A DNA stretch of 64,000 nt from Acidobacteriota bacterium (GCA_030697165.1 JAUYQQ010000001.1:186001-250000), one strand, 5' to 3'. Shown: positions 1 through 8,709, counted from the stretch's first letter. Notes: a model not told the origin generated them from the sequence alone. Made by a program: numbers and translations.

Positions 1-432
1 CTCCTCGAACGAGTCTTCCTTCTTGGCCGGCGCGAACGCCGACTTCAGCGTCGCCACCAGGTAGTCGAAGATGATCCGCGCCGACAGGAACGGCGACACG
101 CCGGTCAACACCTGCAGCATTTCGAGCGGGTAGACGTATTCCTTGCCCCGCAACAGCACGCGGGTGCCGCGCGTGAGGATTAGCGGGTCGTCGCCGAAGA
201 AGTGCTTGATTGCGGCCAGCACCTGGCGGCTTTCGTCGGTCTCGCGAATATGGAAGGTGTGCGGCCCGAAATCGACGGCGTACTTGCCGACGTTGATGGT
301 TCGCGCCATGCCGCCGACGGCATCGTCACGCTCGAGCACCGTCACCGGGTAGCCCAGTTGCGCCAGGCGCCAGGCCGCCGTAATGCCGGCCGGGCCCGCT
401 CCCAAGATCACCACTCGCTGCTTTCCGCTCAT
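1..432 (-). CDS. FAD-dependent amine-oxidase-like oxidoreductase, N-terminal part
   Basis: The first 144 codons are present; the gene runs off the left edge. It opens with a Rossmann FAD-binding fold: GAGPAG at residues 11-16, an acidic residue closing strand 2 (VLERD), then a GGMAR turn, as in amine-oxidase/protoporphyrinogen-oxidase-like or UDP-galactopyranose-mutase-like flavoproteins. Such enzymes recur in surface-glycan clusters, where many have no assigned reaction. The ATG overlaps the stop of the upstream epimerase by 4 bases (ATGA), so it belongs to the same leftward operon. Substrate cannot be inferred from this fragment. Confidence 0.8.
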   Translation of the reverse strand, partial: MSGKQRVVILGAGPAGITAAWRLAQLGYPVTVLERDDAVGGMARTINVGKYAVDFGPHTFHIRETDESRQVLAAIKHFFGDDPLILTRGTRVLLRGKEYVYPLEMLQVLTGVSPFLSARIIFDYLVATLKSAFAPAKKEDSFEE

Positions 433-1370
433 CCTCGCCTCACGTCTACTGCCGGGCCACCCGCAAGAAAGGCTTGGAGGCGCTGCAATCCGCTTTCAAA
501 TGACACCCGAGGCACAAAGCCGAAGGTGTCGCGCATGGTGGTGTCCGCCGACCGAAACACGATGTATTCCGCGACCGCGCCTTCGTGCCGGATCGACACC
601 TCGACGCCCGCGACCCGGGCCATCATGCGAACGACCTCGTTGACGCTGACGGGAGTGCCGGACGCGAAGTCGACAGTGGCTCGCGTGCCGGCGGCCTTGA
701 CCAGCGACAGGAAGCCCTCAACCGCATCGTCGACATACATGAAGTCGATCAGGTTCTGGCCGTTACCGCGCACCACGCATTCGCGCTGGCCGTCGCGAAT
801 CGCCGACAGCCACTTGGTCGTGATCTTCCGGGGCGCCTCGTAGGGGCCATACGCGCCGAAGAACCGCACGTTGACGTAGCTCGAGACCGACTGGCGGCGC
901 TCGGCGAAGAACCGCAGGTACTGCTCGGACGCCAGCTTCGAGATGGCGTAGGGCAGCATGGGCGACACCGGCGTCGCCGGGGTCACGGCGCCGCTCAGCC
1001 CGTCGTAGACCGCACCCGACGAAACGTAGACGACGTGACCTGACGGGCAGTGTTCGAGTGTGGTCACAAACGCCGCAGTGTTGGAGTCCAGGTCCCAGCG
1101 CGGCCGCTCGGCCGATGCCGCCGGGTCGCCGTTGGCCGCCAGATACAACATCGCGTCGGGCCGGCCGATGCGACTCGCCAGCGCCTTGACGTCGTCGGCA
1201 TCCAGCAGATCACAGCGCTCAACCTGCACATTGGCCAGGCCTTTCGCCGCCACGAACTGCTCCAAGCCGGACGTGCGGTGATAGACCGCCACGATTTCCC
1301 ACTCGCGCGGCGCGCGCAGGAGCACGTTATGGCCAATGAAGCCCGACGCGCCGGTGAGAAGGAGTTTCAA
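429..1370 (-). CDS. NAD-dependent epimerase/dehydratase (extended SDR)
   Basis: 313 residues with the extended-SDR NAD site TGASGFIG (residues 6-13) and the catalytic YxxxK as Y141-AIS-K145, preceded by the serine-rich strand VYVSSGAVY. Members of this family epimerise, dehydrate or reduce nucleotide-activated sugars in the cytoplasm. The start is a TTG directly abutting the TAA of the preceding epimerase gene, with no spacer, which indicates translational coupling. It sits in a surface-sugar operon and probably modifies an NDP-sugar; the exact reaction is not readable from sequence. Confidence 0.85.
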   Translation of the reverse strand: MKLLLTGASGFIGHNVLLRAPREWEIVAVYHRTSGLEQFVAAKGLANVQVERCDLLDADDVKALASRIGRPDAMLYLAANGDPAASAERPRWDLDSNTAAFVTTLEHCPSGHVVYVSSGAVYDGLSGAVTPATPVSPMLPYAISKLASEQYLRFFAERRQSVSSYVNVRFFGAYGPYEAPRKITTKWLSAIRDGQRECVVRGNGQNLIDFMYVDDAVEGFLSLVKAAGTRATVDFASGTPVSVNEVVRMMARVAGVEVSIRHEGAVAEYIVFRSADTTMRDTFGFVPRVSFESGLQRLQAFLAGGPAVDVRRG

Positions 1371-2345
1371 TTATTTCTTGCCGCTGACCGCGTCGTAGTT
1401 CTCGCGGTACCAGGCAATGGCCTGGGCCACGCCGGCTTCGAGCGAGACCGTCGGCTTGAAGCCGAGCAGCGACATGGCTTTCTCGATCGACGGCACGCGG
1501 AGGTCGACTTCGGGACCCGGATGCGGCTTGAACACGATCTCCGACTTCGAGTTGGTCAGACGAATGATCAGGTTAGCGAGCTCGAAGTTGGTCGCGGTGC
1601 CTTGCGGGTTGCCAATGTTGAAGGCTTGACCGATCGCGGCGGGGTTCTCGGTGCAACGCAGGACGCCATCGACAAAGTCGGACACGAAGCACCACGAGCG
1701 AATCTGGGTGCCGTCGTTGAAGAGCGTGATCGGCAGGTTGCGCAGCGCCTGCAGCGTGATGCCGCGGATCGCGCCGTCACCAACCTGGCGCGGACCGTAG
1801 ACGTTGAACGGGCGGATGATCGACAGCGGCAGGCCGTCTTCGCGATAGTGCGCGTACGACAGGTGCTCGGACGCCAGCTTGCTGGCGGCATACACCCAGC
1901 GGCTCTCGCCAATCGGCCCGATCGGCGTGAAGTCGTCTTCCTTGCCCTTGTGGATGAACGCGCCGTAGACCTCGCTGGTCGAGAACTCGACGAAGCGCTC
2001 CACGCCGGTGGCGAGCGCCGCCTTCACCACCTGGTGGGTGCCGAGCAGGTTGACCTCCATCGTCCGCACGGCGCTGCGATCCACGGTGTAGACGCCGGCG
2101 ATGGCCGCGCAGTGAATGACGATCTGGCAGCCATCAATAGCCTGGCGCGTGGCCTCGTAGTCGAGCACGTCACCCTGGATGAAGTGCAGGTGCTTGTGTT
2201 CGGAGAGGTGCGCGAACTGCAGCGCGTTGCGGTGCAGGTTGTCGTAGACAACGATCTCGTTGTCGTCCACCAGCAACGACACCAGGTGGGAGCCGATGAA
2301 GCCGGCGCCGCCGGTGATGCAGATTCGCTTGTTCTTCAATGCCAT
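1371..2345 (-). CDS. NAD-dependent sugar-nucleotide epimerase/decarboxylase-like (extended SDR)
   Basis: 324 residues. TGGAGFIG lies at residues 11-18, STSEVYG near 122-128 and the catalytic Y152-AAS-K156. The STSEVYG form is typical of UDP-glucuronate decarboxylase and UDP-glucose 4-epimerase relatives rather than RmlB (STDEVYG). It follows the MarR-like regulator by 17 bases and is immediately followed by a second epimerase, so the two probably act on successive intermediates of the same activated sugar. A second UXS-like enzyme is at 9866-10852 in the neighbouring operon. Confidence 0.88.
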   Translation of the reverse strand: MALKNKRICITGGAGFIGSHLVSLLVDDNEIVVYDNLHRNALQFAHLSEHKHLHFIQGDVLDYEATRQAIDGCQIVIHCAAIAGVYTVDRSAVRTMEVNLLGTHQVVKAALATGVERFVEFSTSEVYGAFIHKGKEDDFTPIGPIGESRWVYAASKLASEHLSYAHYREDGLPLSIIRPFNVYGPRQVGDGAIRGITLQALRNLPITLFNDGTQIRSWCFVSDFVDGVLRCTENPAAIGQAFNIGNPQGTATNFELANLIIRLTNSKSEIVFKPHPGPEVDLRVPSIEKAMSLLGFKPTVSLEAGVAQAIAWYRENYDAVSGKK

Positions 2346-2362
2346 GACAGAGGTCCTCTGAG

Positions 2363-3010
2363 CTAGTGCTTGCCGTTGGTGGCACGCGCACGGACGGAGA
2401 CGGGCCTGCGCTTCGCCGGTGGGGGCACCGGCTCCTGGCGCAGCGGAAACAGCTTTTCGCGAGCCACCCCAACGTCGAGCAACCCCTGGAGCTGGCGGCC
2501 AGAGCGATCGAGCGTCGCAACGATGATCAAGTCGAACTCGACCGTGCCGTGTTCGGTAATGGGCAGCACCGGCATGCCCAGGAACTCGTGCTGGCCCTCG
2601 TGGTCGAACACGGCGACCGGCTCGAGCCCGGATTCCTTCAACGACAGGTAGGCCAGTTCGGCGGCCTCGCCACTGCCGCAGATCGCCACGCGCTTGCCGG
2701 CTTCAGCGCAGTCCTGCAGCGCAGTGCGCAGGTGCTGGCGCACCTCGCCGTAGAGGTGCAGCGAGTAGTCCATGAACTCGTAGGTCAGCCGCGCCTTCTC
2801 GGCAATGCCGCGCGGCGTTACCAGGTAGGTGATCCGGTTGGGCTGCACGTTCACGACCTTGATGAAGCCCTTGTGAACCATGCGCTTGAGATACACGTTG
2901 GCCAGGCCGAGGGCGATGCCCAGCTTGCTGGCCAGCCCGCGCTGCGTGACGCGCCCGTCCTCATGGACTGCTTCGAGCAGCCGTAGGTCGCGGTGGGTTT
3001 CGACGTCCAT
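2363..3010 (-). CDS. EPS-type MarR winged-helix regulator fused to a Rossmann-like domain
   Basis: 215 residues in two parts. Residues 1 to about 75 form a winged helix-turn-helix that matches the pattern of EPS-associated MarR-type regulators (QRGLASKLGIALG recognition region, then VTPRGIAEKARLT). Residues about 105-200 form a Rossmann-like domain beginning RVAICGSGEAAELAY, similar to nucleotide-binding domains seen in sugar-cluster proteins. A fused sensor domain suggests the regulator reads a nucleotide or sugar-nucleotide made by the operon. No Shine-Dalgarno is visible: the bases upstream of the ATG are a GGGATCA tandem array. Candidate target sites are the palindromes at 9732-9823, at the head of this operon. 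Confidence 0.82.
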   Translation of the reverse strand: MDVETHRDLRLLEAVHEDGRVTQRGLASKLGIALGLANVYLKRMVHKGFIKVVNVQPNRITYLVTPRGIAEKARLTYEFMDYSLHLYGEVRQHLRTALQDCAEAGKRVAICGSGEAAELAYLSLKESGLEPVAVFDHEGQHEFLGMPVLPITEHGTVEFDLIIVATLDRSGRQLQGLLDVGVAREKLFPLRQEPVPPPAKRRPVSVRARATNGKH

Positions 3011-3013
3011 TGT

Positions 3014-3066
3014 TCAGGGATCAGGGATCAGGGATCAGGGATCAGGGATCAGGGATCAGGGATCAG
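3014..3066. repeat. Heptamer tandem repeat (TCAGGGA)n at the 3-prime end of neuA
   Basis: Seven perfect copies of TCAGGGA (3014-3062) plus a partial copy. The array encodes the last residues of the NeuA-like protein (LIPDP), supplies its TGA stop (3049-3051), and fills the spacer upstream of the MarR-like start codon. Related heptamers occur inside waaF and lpxK and at 37351-37371. Confidence 0.95.
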
Positions 3067-3759
3067 CGCGCGTTCGGCGGCGGCCCAGTCGTCCATGTCA
3101 TCAATGCTGATCGACCGCTCGGCCGGCATGCGGTAAGCGACGACGCGGTCGCCGTACAGGCTGGGGTCGGCGCCGAGCAACACGCCGGTGCGGACGAGGT
3201 AGATCGCGCCGTTCATGACCCAGGCTTCCGGCAGATCCTGGCGGCGATTGATGCGCTTTCGCACCGGTTCGCCGGTCGCAAACAGCACCGCCTCACCGTT
3301 GGCCGCGAGCCGCAACGTTCGCGAGGGATGGCTGTGTCCAGGGACCTCGCTAACGCTCAGCACCGAATCGGCGCCAGACGACGCAAGTAGCGCGATCGCC
3401 GCCGCGATGTCGGCGCTGGTCCGCAGGGGCGAGGTCGGCTGCAGCACCATCACCGCGTCAGGCGTGTAGCCCGCATGATCACGCATCCAGGTCGCCGCAT
3501 GCTGAACCACGGGCAAATGCGGGGTATCGTCGCGCGACAGCTCCGCCGGACGGATGAACGGCACTTCGCAACCGAGCGACCTGGCCATGTCCGCGATGGC
3601 GGCGTCCTCGGTGGACAGGATCACCCGGTCGAGCGCGGCGCACGCCCGCCCCGCCTCGACGGTGTAAGCAAGCAGCGGTTTGCCGGCCAACAATTTCAGG
3701 TTCTTCCCGGGAACGCCCTTGGACCCGCCGCGCGCCGTGATGATGCCGAGAACCTTCAC
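3049..3759 (-). CDS. neuA: Acylneuraminate cytidylyltransferase-like CMP-sugar synthetase
   Basis: 236 residues. The N-terminus carries the CMP-NulO/CMP-Kdo synthetase signature RGGSKGVPGKN (residues 10-20), followed by LQPTSPLR and the SISIDDMDDW region near the C-terminus. The enzyme would activate a 2-keto-3-deoxy acidic sugar with CTP. The start is GTG, overlapping the NeuC-like stop by 4 bases. The last five residues and the stop codon are written by a GGGATCA tandem repeat, so the native C-terminus may have been replaced. No NeuB-type synthase is visible in the window, so the identity of the sugar is open; legionaminic-, pseudaminic- or sialic-acid-like compounds are possible. Confidence 0.87.
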   Translation of the reverse strand: MKVLGIITARGGSKGVPGKNLKLLAGKPLLAYTVEAGRACAALDRVILSTEDAAIADMARSLGCEVPFIRPAELSRDDTPHLPVVQHAATWMRDHAGYTPDAVMVLQPTSPLRTSADIAAAIALLASSGADSVLSVSEVPGHSHPSRTLRLAANGEAVLFATGEPVRKRINRRQDLPEAWVMNGAIYLVRTGVLLGADPSLYGDRVVAYRMPAERSISIDDMDDWAAAERALIPDP

Positions 3760-4913
3760 GCGCCGTCGAAGAAACGTTTCTGGGTGTAGAGCTTGGCCGA
3801 GGCGAGGATATCAACCACGGTGTCGCTGGTGTTGGAACGGTAGTACAGGTTGGAGGACGGATACGGGCCGTGCGCGAGCTGCGCCGCCACGGCAGCGGCG
3901 ATCTCGGTGGCGTCGTAGGCGACGTGCGTCACGTGTTCGCCCGCCAGGCGCCCGTGCTGACGGCCGCCAATGTTGACCACCGGCGTGCCGAGGTACGAAC
4001 ACTCCTTAATGCCCGCCGAGGAGTTGCCGACCAGGCAGGCGGCGTTGGCGAGCAGGGCCACGAACCGATCGGCCGGCACGTTGGTGATGAAGTGCATCCT
4101 GGCGGTGAGCTCGGCGTGGCGCTCGCGCATGTGGCGCAGGCTGTCGGCCATCTCGCCGGTGCCCGCGTCCGCATTGGGCCAGAACCAGATGGCGGGAAGG
4201 TCCAGCGCCGCCACCGCCCGCAACGTTGTTTCCAGGTGCAGCCGGTTGTCGGCCTCGGTGGTGACCGGGTGCTGCACCACCATCAGGAACGGTTGCTCGA
4301 CATCAATCGGGTAGCCGACGCCGAAGCGGTTGACCTCGTCACTGGTAATCGCGGTGTCCACCGCCGCCGCCAGTTCGACGTCGAGCGAACCGGTATTGAA
4401 GACGTACTGGGGATCCTCGCCCATCGCCAGCACCCGGCGCTCGGCGTCGGCGTTGGTGACGAAGTGCAGGTGGGCCAGTTTGGTGATGGCGTGACGAACG
4501 CTCTCGTCGATGCTGCCGGTGACGTCGCCGCCCTCGATGTGCGCGATGGTGATGTTCAGGTACGCCGCGGCCATGGCTATGGCCAGCTGCTCGAAACGAT
4601 CGCCGCAAATGACGACCAGATCAGGGTTCGCGGTGTACAGCTCGTTGGTGAACTCCAGCGCGGTCAGGCAGGCGGTCTTGGCCATGGCCACGTGGTTGCC
4701 GCCCTCGATCACGTTGAACAAAGACGAGGCAATGTCAAAGCCACCCGCGGCGATGTCGTCGGCAATGTGCCGGCTGTACTTGTCGAGCAGGATCGATCCG
4801 CCCAGCATCAGCTTGAGGTCGATGCCGGGGTGTGCCTGCAGCTTGCGCAGCAGCATCTGGCTGCGGCCGTAGTAGGCGCGGTTGGTGATCGGAAAGCAGA
4901 CCTTGCGCTTCAT
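3756..4913 (-). CDS. neuC: UDP-N-acetylglucosamine 2-epimerase, hydrolysing type (NeuC-like)
   Basis: 385 residues from ATG 4913, the usual length of the family. Diagnostic blocks are GDRFEQ (104-109), HIEGGDVTGSIDE and RHAITKLAH (125-148), and VGNSSAGIKE near the C-terminus, the UDP-binding part of GT-B-fold 2-epimerases. The reaction is conversion of a UDP-HexNAc to a free ManNAc-type sugar with release of UDP. The longer reading frame extends upstream to 5030, but GGGGAG eight bases before ATG 4913 and homology to known N-termini favour the shorter form. It overlaps neuA by 4 bases. Confidence 0.88.
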   Translation of the reverse strand: MKRKVCFPITNRAYYGRSQMLLRKLQAHPGIDLKLMLGGSILLDKYSRHIADDIAAGGFDIASSLFNVIEGGNHVAMAKTACLTALEFTNELYTANPDLVVICGDRFEQLAIAMAAAYLNITIAHIEGGDVTGSIDESVRHAITKLAHLHFVTNADAERRVLAMGEDPQYVFNTGSLDVELAAAVDTAITSDEVNRFGVGYPIDVEQPFLMVVQHPVTTEADNRLHLETTLRAVAALDLPAIWFWPNADAGTGEMADSLRHMRERHAELTARMHFITNVPADRFVALLANAACLVGNSSAGIKECSYLGTPVVNIGGRQHGRLAGEHVTHVAYDATEIAAAVAAQLAHGPYPSSNLYYRSNTSDTVVDILASAKLYTQKRFFDGA

Positions 4914-5241
4914 CACCACCGCTCCCCGGCCATCTGCCGGACAAACACAGCCACAGATTCGACACCGATTAGACGCCGATTGAGAACCAGGCGCGCTCCG
5001 CCTTCGACAACGGGCCCGCGAGGCGGCCAAAGGCCGCCGCCACGAGGCAGCGGAGCCGGATTCGAGAGCAGGCCGCGGGATATCAGTGCCGCTCTCGAAT
5101 CCGGTTCCGCTGCCTCGTGGCCGGACGCCCTGGTTTGAGCGGCGTCCGCGGGCCCTCGGCTAATCTGCGTGAATCGGTGCAAATCGGTGGCTGTACGTTT
5201 GATGCGCGCGCGAGGTGACCGCATGGGGGGCTTTGCGAGAT
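4914..5241. other. 328-base spacer between neuC and the aldehyde dehydrogenase gene
   Basis: No credible gene. Almost all of it is the nested palindromic element at 4947-5194. The remaining bases upstream of neuC hold its ribosome-binding site. Because the operon continues through it, the element would be transcribed as structured RNA between two coding regions. Confidence 0.8.
4947..5194. repeat. Nested palindromic element with a cloverleaf-like fold
   Basis: Four sets of inverted repeats pack with almost no free bases. The closing stem is GGGCCCGCG (5012-5020) with CGCGGGCCC (5147-5155). Inside it are hairpin 1, GGCGGCC-AAA-GGCCGCC (5022-5038); hairpin 2 with 31-base arms at 5039-5069 and 5091-5121, one mismatch; and hairpin 3, CGGACGCC with GGCGTCCG (5122-5148). 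Looser outer arms, both beginning ACAGCCAC on their own strand, lie at 4947-4985 and 5160-5194. A MITE-like or REP-like cassette or a structured RNA would fit. No coding sequence is present. Confidence 0.85.
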
Positions 5242-6705
5242 TCACAATCGTCCCGGGTCGTGATTGATCACGACGGTCTTCAACTCCGTGTAGACGTCGA
5301 GGGATTCAGTGCCGGGCTCGCGGAAGCCGTTGCCGGAATTCTTGACGCCGCCAAACGGCATGTGCGGCCCGGCGCCGAACGTGGCGCCATTGACCGACAC
5401 CAGGCCGCCTCGATAGCGGGCAACGAACGCCTGCGCACGATGGTGGCTCGCGGTGTGAATCGTGCCGGTCAGGCCGTAGCTCGTGCCATTCGCCAGTTGC
5501 ACGGCTTCGTCGAAGTCGCGGCAGCGATACAGGCACGTGACCGGCCCAAACAGCTCGTGCTGCGAGACTTCATCGTTCATCGCCGCACCTTCCAGGACCG
5601 TGGGCGCCATGTAGTAGCCGGGCGCCAGGGCGGTGACGGCACTGCCACCGGCCAGCAGCGTGGCCCCGCGCGACACCGCGCCCGCGACCTGCCCCACCAG
5701 CCGATCCAGGCTGGCGCGCGAAATCACCGGCCCGCACTCATCATCGGGACCCGAGCCCACGCGCACGCGCGCCACCCGCTCCAGCAGAGCCTTGCGGAAG
5801 GCGTCGTAGACGCGGTCGAACACGATCAGGCGGCTGCCCGATGCGCACCGCTGCCCCGCATCCACAAACGCCGATGCTACCGCCAACTCCGCCGCCGCTT
5901 CCAGGTCCGCATCGTCACAAACGACAAACGGGTTCTTGCCACCAAGCTCGAGGCAGACCTTGGCGAGCACGGCGCGCTCGCTGACCATCTTCTGGATCAG
6001 CTTGCCGGTCGCAGACGAGCCGGTGAAGCTGACCACGCCAACGCGATCGTCCTGCACCAGCGGCGCGCCCGCGTCTGGCCCGTATCCCTGCACCGCCGCG
6101 TAGAGGCCAACCGGGAGGCCGGCATCCTTGAGCAGGCGGCCAAACGCCACCGCCGTGTAGGGCGTGAGCTCGTGCGACTTGGCGACGACGGCGTTACCAC
6201 AGAGCAGGGCCGGGAACGCCTTCCAGGCAATGCCGGCCAGCGGGCTGTTGAACGGCATGATCCCGGCGCAAATGCCGATCGGCGATCGCACGGTCTGCAC
6301 CGTGCGATTCAGGATCGGGCTCGGCATGGTCTTGCCGTAGAACCGGCTACCCTCGCCCTCCATGAACAACGCCAGGTCTGCGGACGAAGCCACTTCGGCA
6401 ATGGCGTTCTTCCACGGCTTGCCGGTCTCGGCCTGGATAATCTCGCCGAACTTGCGCTCACGCTCACGCAGCAACTGCGCCGCGCGACCGAGAATGGCGC
6501 CCCGGCGAGGCGCCGGCACCTGCGCCCACGCGTCGGCGGCGCCAGCCGCCGCTGACAGCGCGTGCGCGACTTCAGCCGCACCGCCACGCGCCACCTGGGC
6601 GACCAGGCGATCGTCTATCGGACAGCGCTTGTCGAATGTGGCGCCGCCCATCGACGGCACTTCGGCGTCGGCAATCCAGTGAGGGACGAAGGAGGGGTAA
6701 GACAC
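5242..6705 (-). CDS. NAD(P)-dependent aldehyde dehydrogenase
   Basis: 487 residues, full length for the ALDH superfamily. Key positions are FTGS (227-230) in the cofactor site, general base E253 in LELGGKNP, catalytic C287 in GQRCASG, and a C-terminal PFGGVKNSGNG. It would oxidise an aldehyde to the acid. The start is GTG with AGGAGGGG-like bases just upstream. Placed between transketolase and the NeuC-like epimerase, it may oxidise an aldose or ketose intermediate of the surface sugar; a general detoxification role cannot be excluded. Confidence 0.92.
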   Translation of the reverse strand: MSYPSFVPHWIADAEVPSMGGATFDKRCPIDDRLVAQVARGGAAEVAHALSAAAGAADAWAQVPAPRRGAILGRAAQLLRERERKFGEIIQAETGKPWKNAIAEVASSADLALFMEGEGSRFYGKTMPSPILNRTVQTVRSPIGICAGIMPFNSPLAGIAWKAFPALLCGNAVVAKSHELTPYTAVAFGRLLKDAGLPVGLYAAVQGYGPDAGAPLVQDDRVGVVSFTGSSATGKLIQKMVSERAVLAKVCLELGGKNPFVVCDDADLEAAAELAVASAFVDAGQRCASGSRLIVFDRVYDAFRKALLERVARVRVGSGPDDECGPVISRASLDRLVGQVAGAVSRGATLLAGGSAVTALAPGYYMAPTVLEGAAMNDEVSQHELFGPVTCLYRCRDFDEAVQLANGTSYGLTGTIHTASHHRAQAFVARYRGGLVSVNGATFGAGPHMPFGGVKNSGNGFREPGTESLDVYTELKTVVINHDPGRL

Positions 6706-6708
6706 TGT

Positions 6709-6759
6709 CAGTTGAAAGTTGAAGAGTTGAAAGTTGGTAGTTTCAGTTCAAAGTTTCAG
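6709..6759. repeat. GTTGAAAGTT short repeats between transketolase and ALDH genes
   Basis: The spacer is built of imperfect direct copies of GTTGAAAGTT and its variants (GTTGAAGAGTTGAAAGTT, then TTTCAGTTCAAAGTTTCAG). It starts just upstream of the ALDH start and ends at the transketolase stop. No gene or promoter is evident. Confidence 0.7.
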
Positions 6760-8694
6760 TTACAAGTTCGCAGCCAGGACGGTGCGGGCGATCGAGGCGG
6801 CGTCGAGGCCGTGGTACGCCAGCACTTCGGCGTTGGTGCCGCAGGCGGGGATCTCGGTCAGGCCAATCGGGGTGACCGTAGCCCTCACGCCGGTGCGCGC
6901 GAGCGCCGCGGCTACCATCACACCCTGGCCGAACTCGAGGTAATGGTTGTCGAGCGTCACGACGTGCTTGAAGCCACCCAGCGTCTCGCGGACCCACTGG
7001 TCGTCGATGCGGTTGAGCCACGGCAGGTCGATGACCGCTGCCGAAATGCCCTGGCCGGCCAGTTCCTCGGCAGCGCGCCATGCGTTACTCAGCAGCATGG
7101 TGCCGTAGCCGACGAGCGCCACGTCGGTGCCGGGCTTCAGCGTGACGCCGCGACCGACGTGCAACGTGTAGTCGGCCGGCATCGTGTACGGCAGGTCGAG
7201 CGGCACGTTGACGAAGCGCAGGTAGGTGCTTTCGGGGTTCTGCTCGACTGCCCAGCGAATGGCCAGCCGCGCTTCCCGCTCGCTACACGGCTCGAATGCG
7301 ATCAGGCCGGGCACCGCGCCAATCGCCGAAATGTCGCGCACCGACTGGTGCGAGTGGCCGGGGCCGCCGGGGACGAGGCCGGCCAACGTCGCGACGTAGA
7401 TGATCTTCGTCTTCTCGGTGGCGTTGTTGTAGATATGCTCGTTGGCGCGGGTGCCCAGGAAGCACGCAAACGAGTGCACCACCGGCAGCATGCCGCGCAG
7501 GGCCATGCCACCGGCCGCCGACACCATGTGCATTTCAGCAATGCCACACTCGATGAACCGCTCCGGCAGCTCCGCCTTGAACGCCTCGATGCCGCAATCC
7601 GACAGCAGGTCGGCATCCATCACCACGATCTCGGGACGGTGACGCGCCATCGCGAGCAGTTCGTCTCCGTACGCGAGCACGATCTTCTCCGGCTTCGACG
7701 GCGAAATGCGCACCGGCAACGGCGCCGAGGTCAGCACCGCCGGCGGCACGCCAATCGTGTCGAGCGTGCCGTTGACGCGCGCGATCATCTCGCGGGTCGC
7801 GGCGACGTAGTCCTTAAGCGACGGCGCGCCGGCGTGGAAGTGATAGGTCTGGTCACCGCAGGCCAGGCCCTCCATGAACGACACGCCCTTGCCCTTGATG
7901 GTGTCGGCAATGAACACCTTCGGCTTGTCGGTCACGGTGGCGAAGTGCGCAAGCGTATCGCGAAGCACGGCGAAGTCGTGGCCGTCGCCGCGGCGCACCT
8001 CCCAGCCGAACGCGCGGAACTTGTCCTCGATCGGACCGAGGTCGCTGACCGCGGCCACCGCTGAATCCGACTGCAGCTTGTTGTGATCGACGATCACGGT
8101 GATCTCGGCCAGGCCCTCGTTGGCCACCGGCTGCAGCGACTCCCAGATTTGCCCTTCCTGCAACTCGCCATCACCGGTCATCACGACGATCCGTCCGGCG
8201 CGGCCGGTGTAGCGGTTGGCCCGGGCCATGCCGTAAGCCTTGGCAATGCCCATGCCGAGCGAACCGGTGTTGGTGGCAATAAACGGCGTCGCCACATCGG
8301 GATGACCCGGCAGGCCGTTAATGCGGCGCAACTGCGGCAGCAGGTCGAAGCCGAGCTTCTCCATCGCGATCAGCAGCGAATACAGCGCCGGCGCGTCGTG
8401 GCCCTTCGACGAGAAATAAATGTCGGCGTCATCGCTGTCGCCATTGGGGTCGCGCAGGTACTCGGTCCACAGCCAGGTGATGATGTCGGTGGAGCTGAAG
8501 CTCGAACCGATATGGCCCGACCCGGCCTGCATGATCATGAACAGCGTGTTGATGCGGCACAGGTCTGCGATCACGCCGGCCCGAACAATCGGATCCGTCA
8601 CCCCGTCGCGCACCGCGCGAAACACGTCCCGCGACACGTACGACAGCGAGTCGTCGCCTACTAGCGCACGATCCGAGAAGTCTTTTTCGCCCAT
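6760..8694 (-). CDS. Transketolase (thiamine-diphosphate enzyme), full length
   Basis: 644 residues comprising all three transketolase domains. The thiamine-diphosphate motif starts at GDGELQEG (174-181) and ends at the conserved N of VDHNK (205); SSKGHDAPALY and GSLGMGI are typical. The Pyr domain follows residue about 340 (GIAEMHMVSAAGGMA). The reaction is transfer of a two-carbon ketol unit between sugars. Location inside a glycan operon, not next to pentose-phosphate genes (zwf and gnd are at 45-48 kb), suggests a dedicated sugar-chain role. It could instead simply be the housekeeping enzyme. Confidence 0.92.
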   Translation of the reverse strand: MGEKDFSDRALVGDDSLSYVSRDVFRAVRDGVTDPIVRAGVIADLCRINTLFMIMQAGSGHIGSSFSSTDIITWLWTEYLRDPNGDSDDADIYFSSKGHDAPALYSLLIAMEKLGFDLLPQLRRINGLPGHPDVATPFIATNTGSLGMGIAKAYGMARANRYTGRAGRIVVMTGDGELQEGQIWESLQPVANEGLAEITVIVDHNKLQSDSAVAAVSDLGPIEDKFRAFGWEVRRGDGHDFAVLRDTLAHFATVTDKPKVFIADTIKGKGVSFMEGLACGDQTYHFHAGAPSLKDYVAATREMIARVNGTLDTIGVPPAVLTSAPLPVRISPSKPEKIVLAYGDELLAMARHRPEIVVMDADLLSDCGIEAFKAELPERFIECGIAEMHMVSAAGGMALRGMLPVVHSFACFLGTRANEHIYNNATEKTKIIYVATLAGLVPGGPGHSHQSVRDISAIGAVPGLIAFEPCSEREARLAIRWAVEQNPESTYLRFVNVPLDLPYTMPADYTLHVGRGVTLKPGTDVALVGYGTMLLSNAWRAAEELAGQGISAAVIDLPWLNRIDDQWVRETLGGFKHVVTLDNHYLEFGQGVMVAAALARTGVRATVTPIGLTEIPACGTNAEVLAYHGLDAASIARTVLAANL

Positions 8695-8709
8695 AGATTC
8701 AAACCTATA

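Noticed and set aside
3014-3066. CRISPR or origin-type iterons
   Set aside because: Unit length 7 with no spacers and position at the end of neuA; no replication gene nearby.
4914-5030. N-terminal extension of the NeuC-like protein
   Set aside because: The extra 39 codons are Arg/Cys-rich, lie in a repeat element, and a good ribosome-binding site precedes the inner ATG 4913.
5215-8064. Long plus-strand frames opposite the aldehyde dehydrogenase and transketolase
   Set aside because: The minus-strand proteins have complete catalytic motifs; the plus frames have none.
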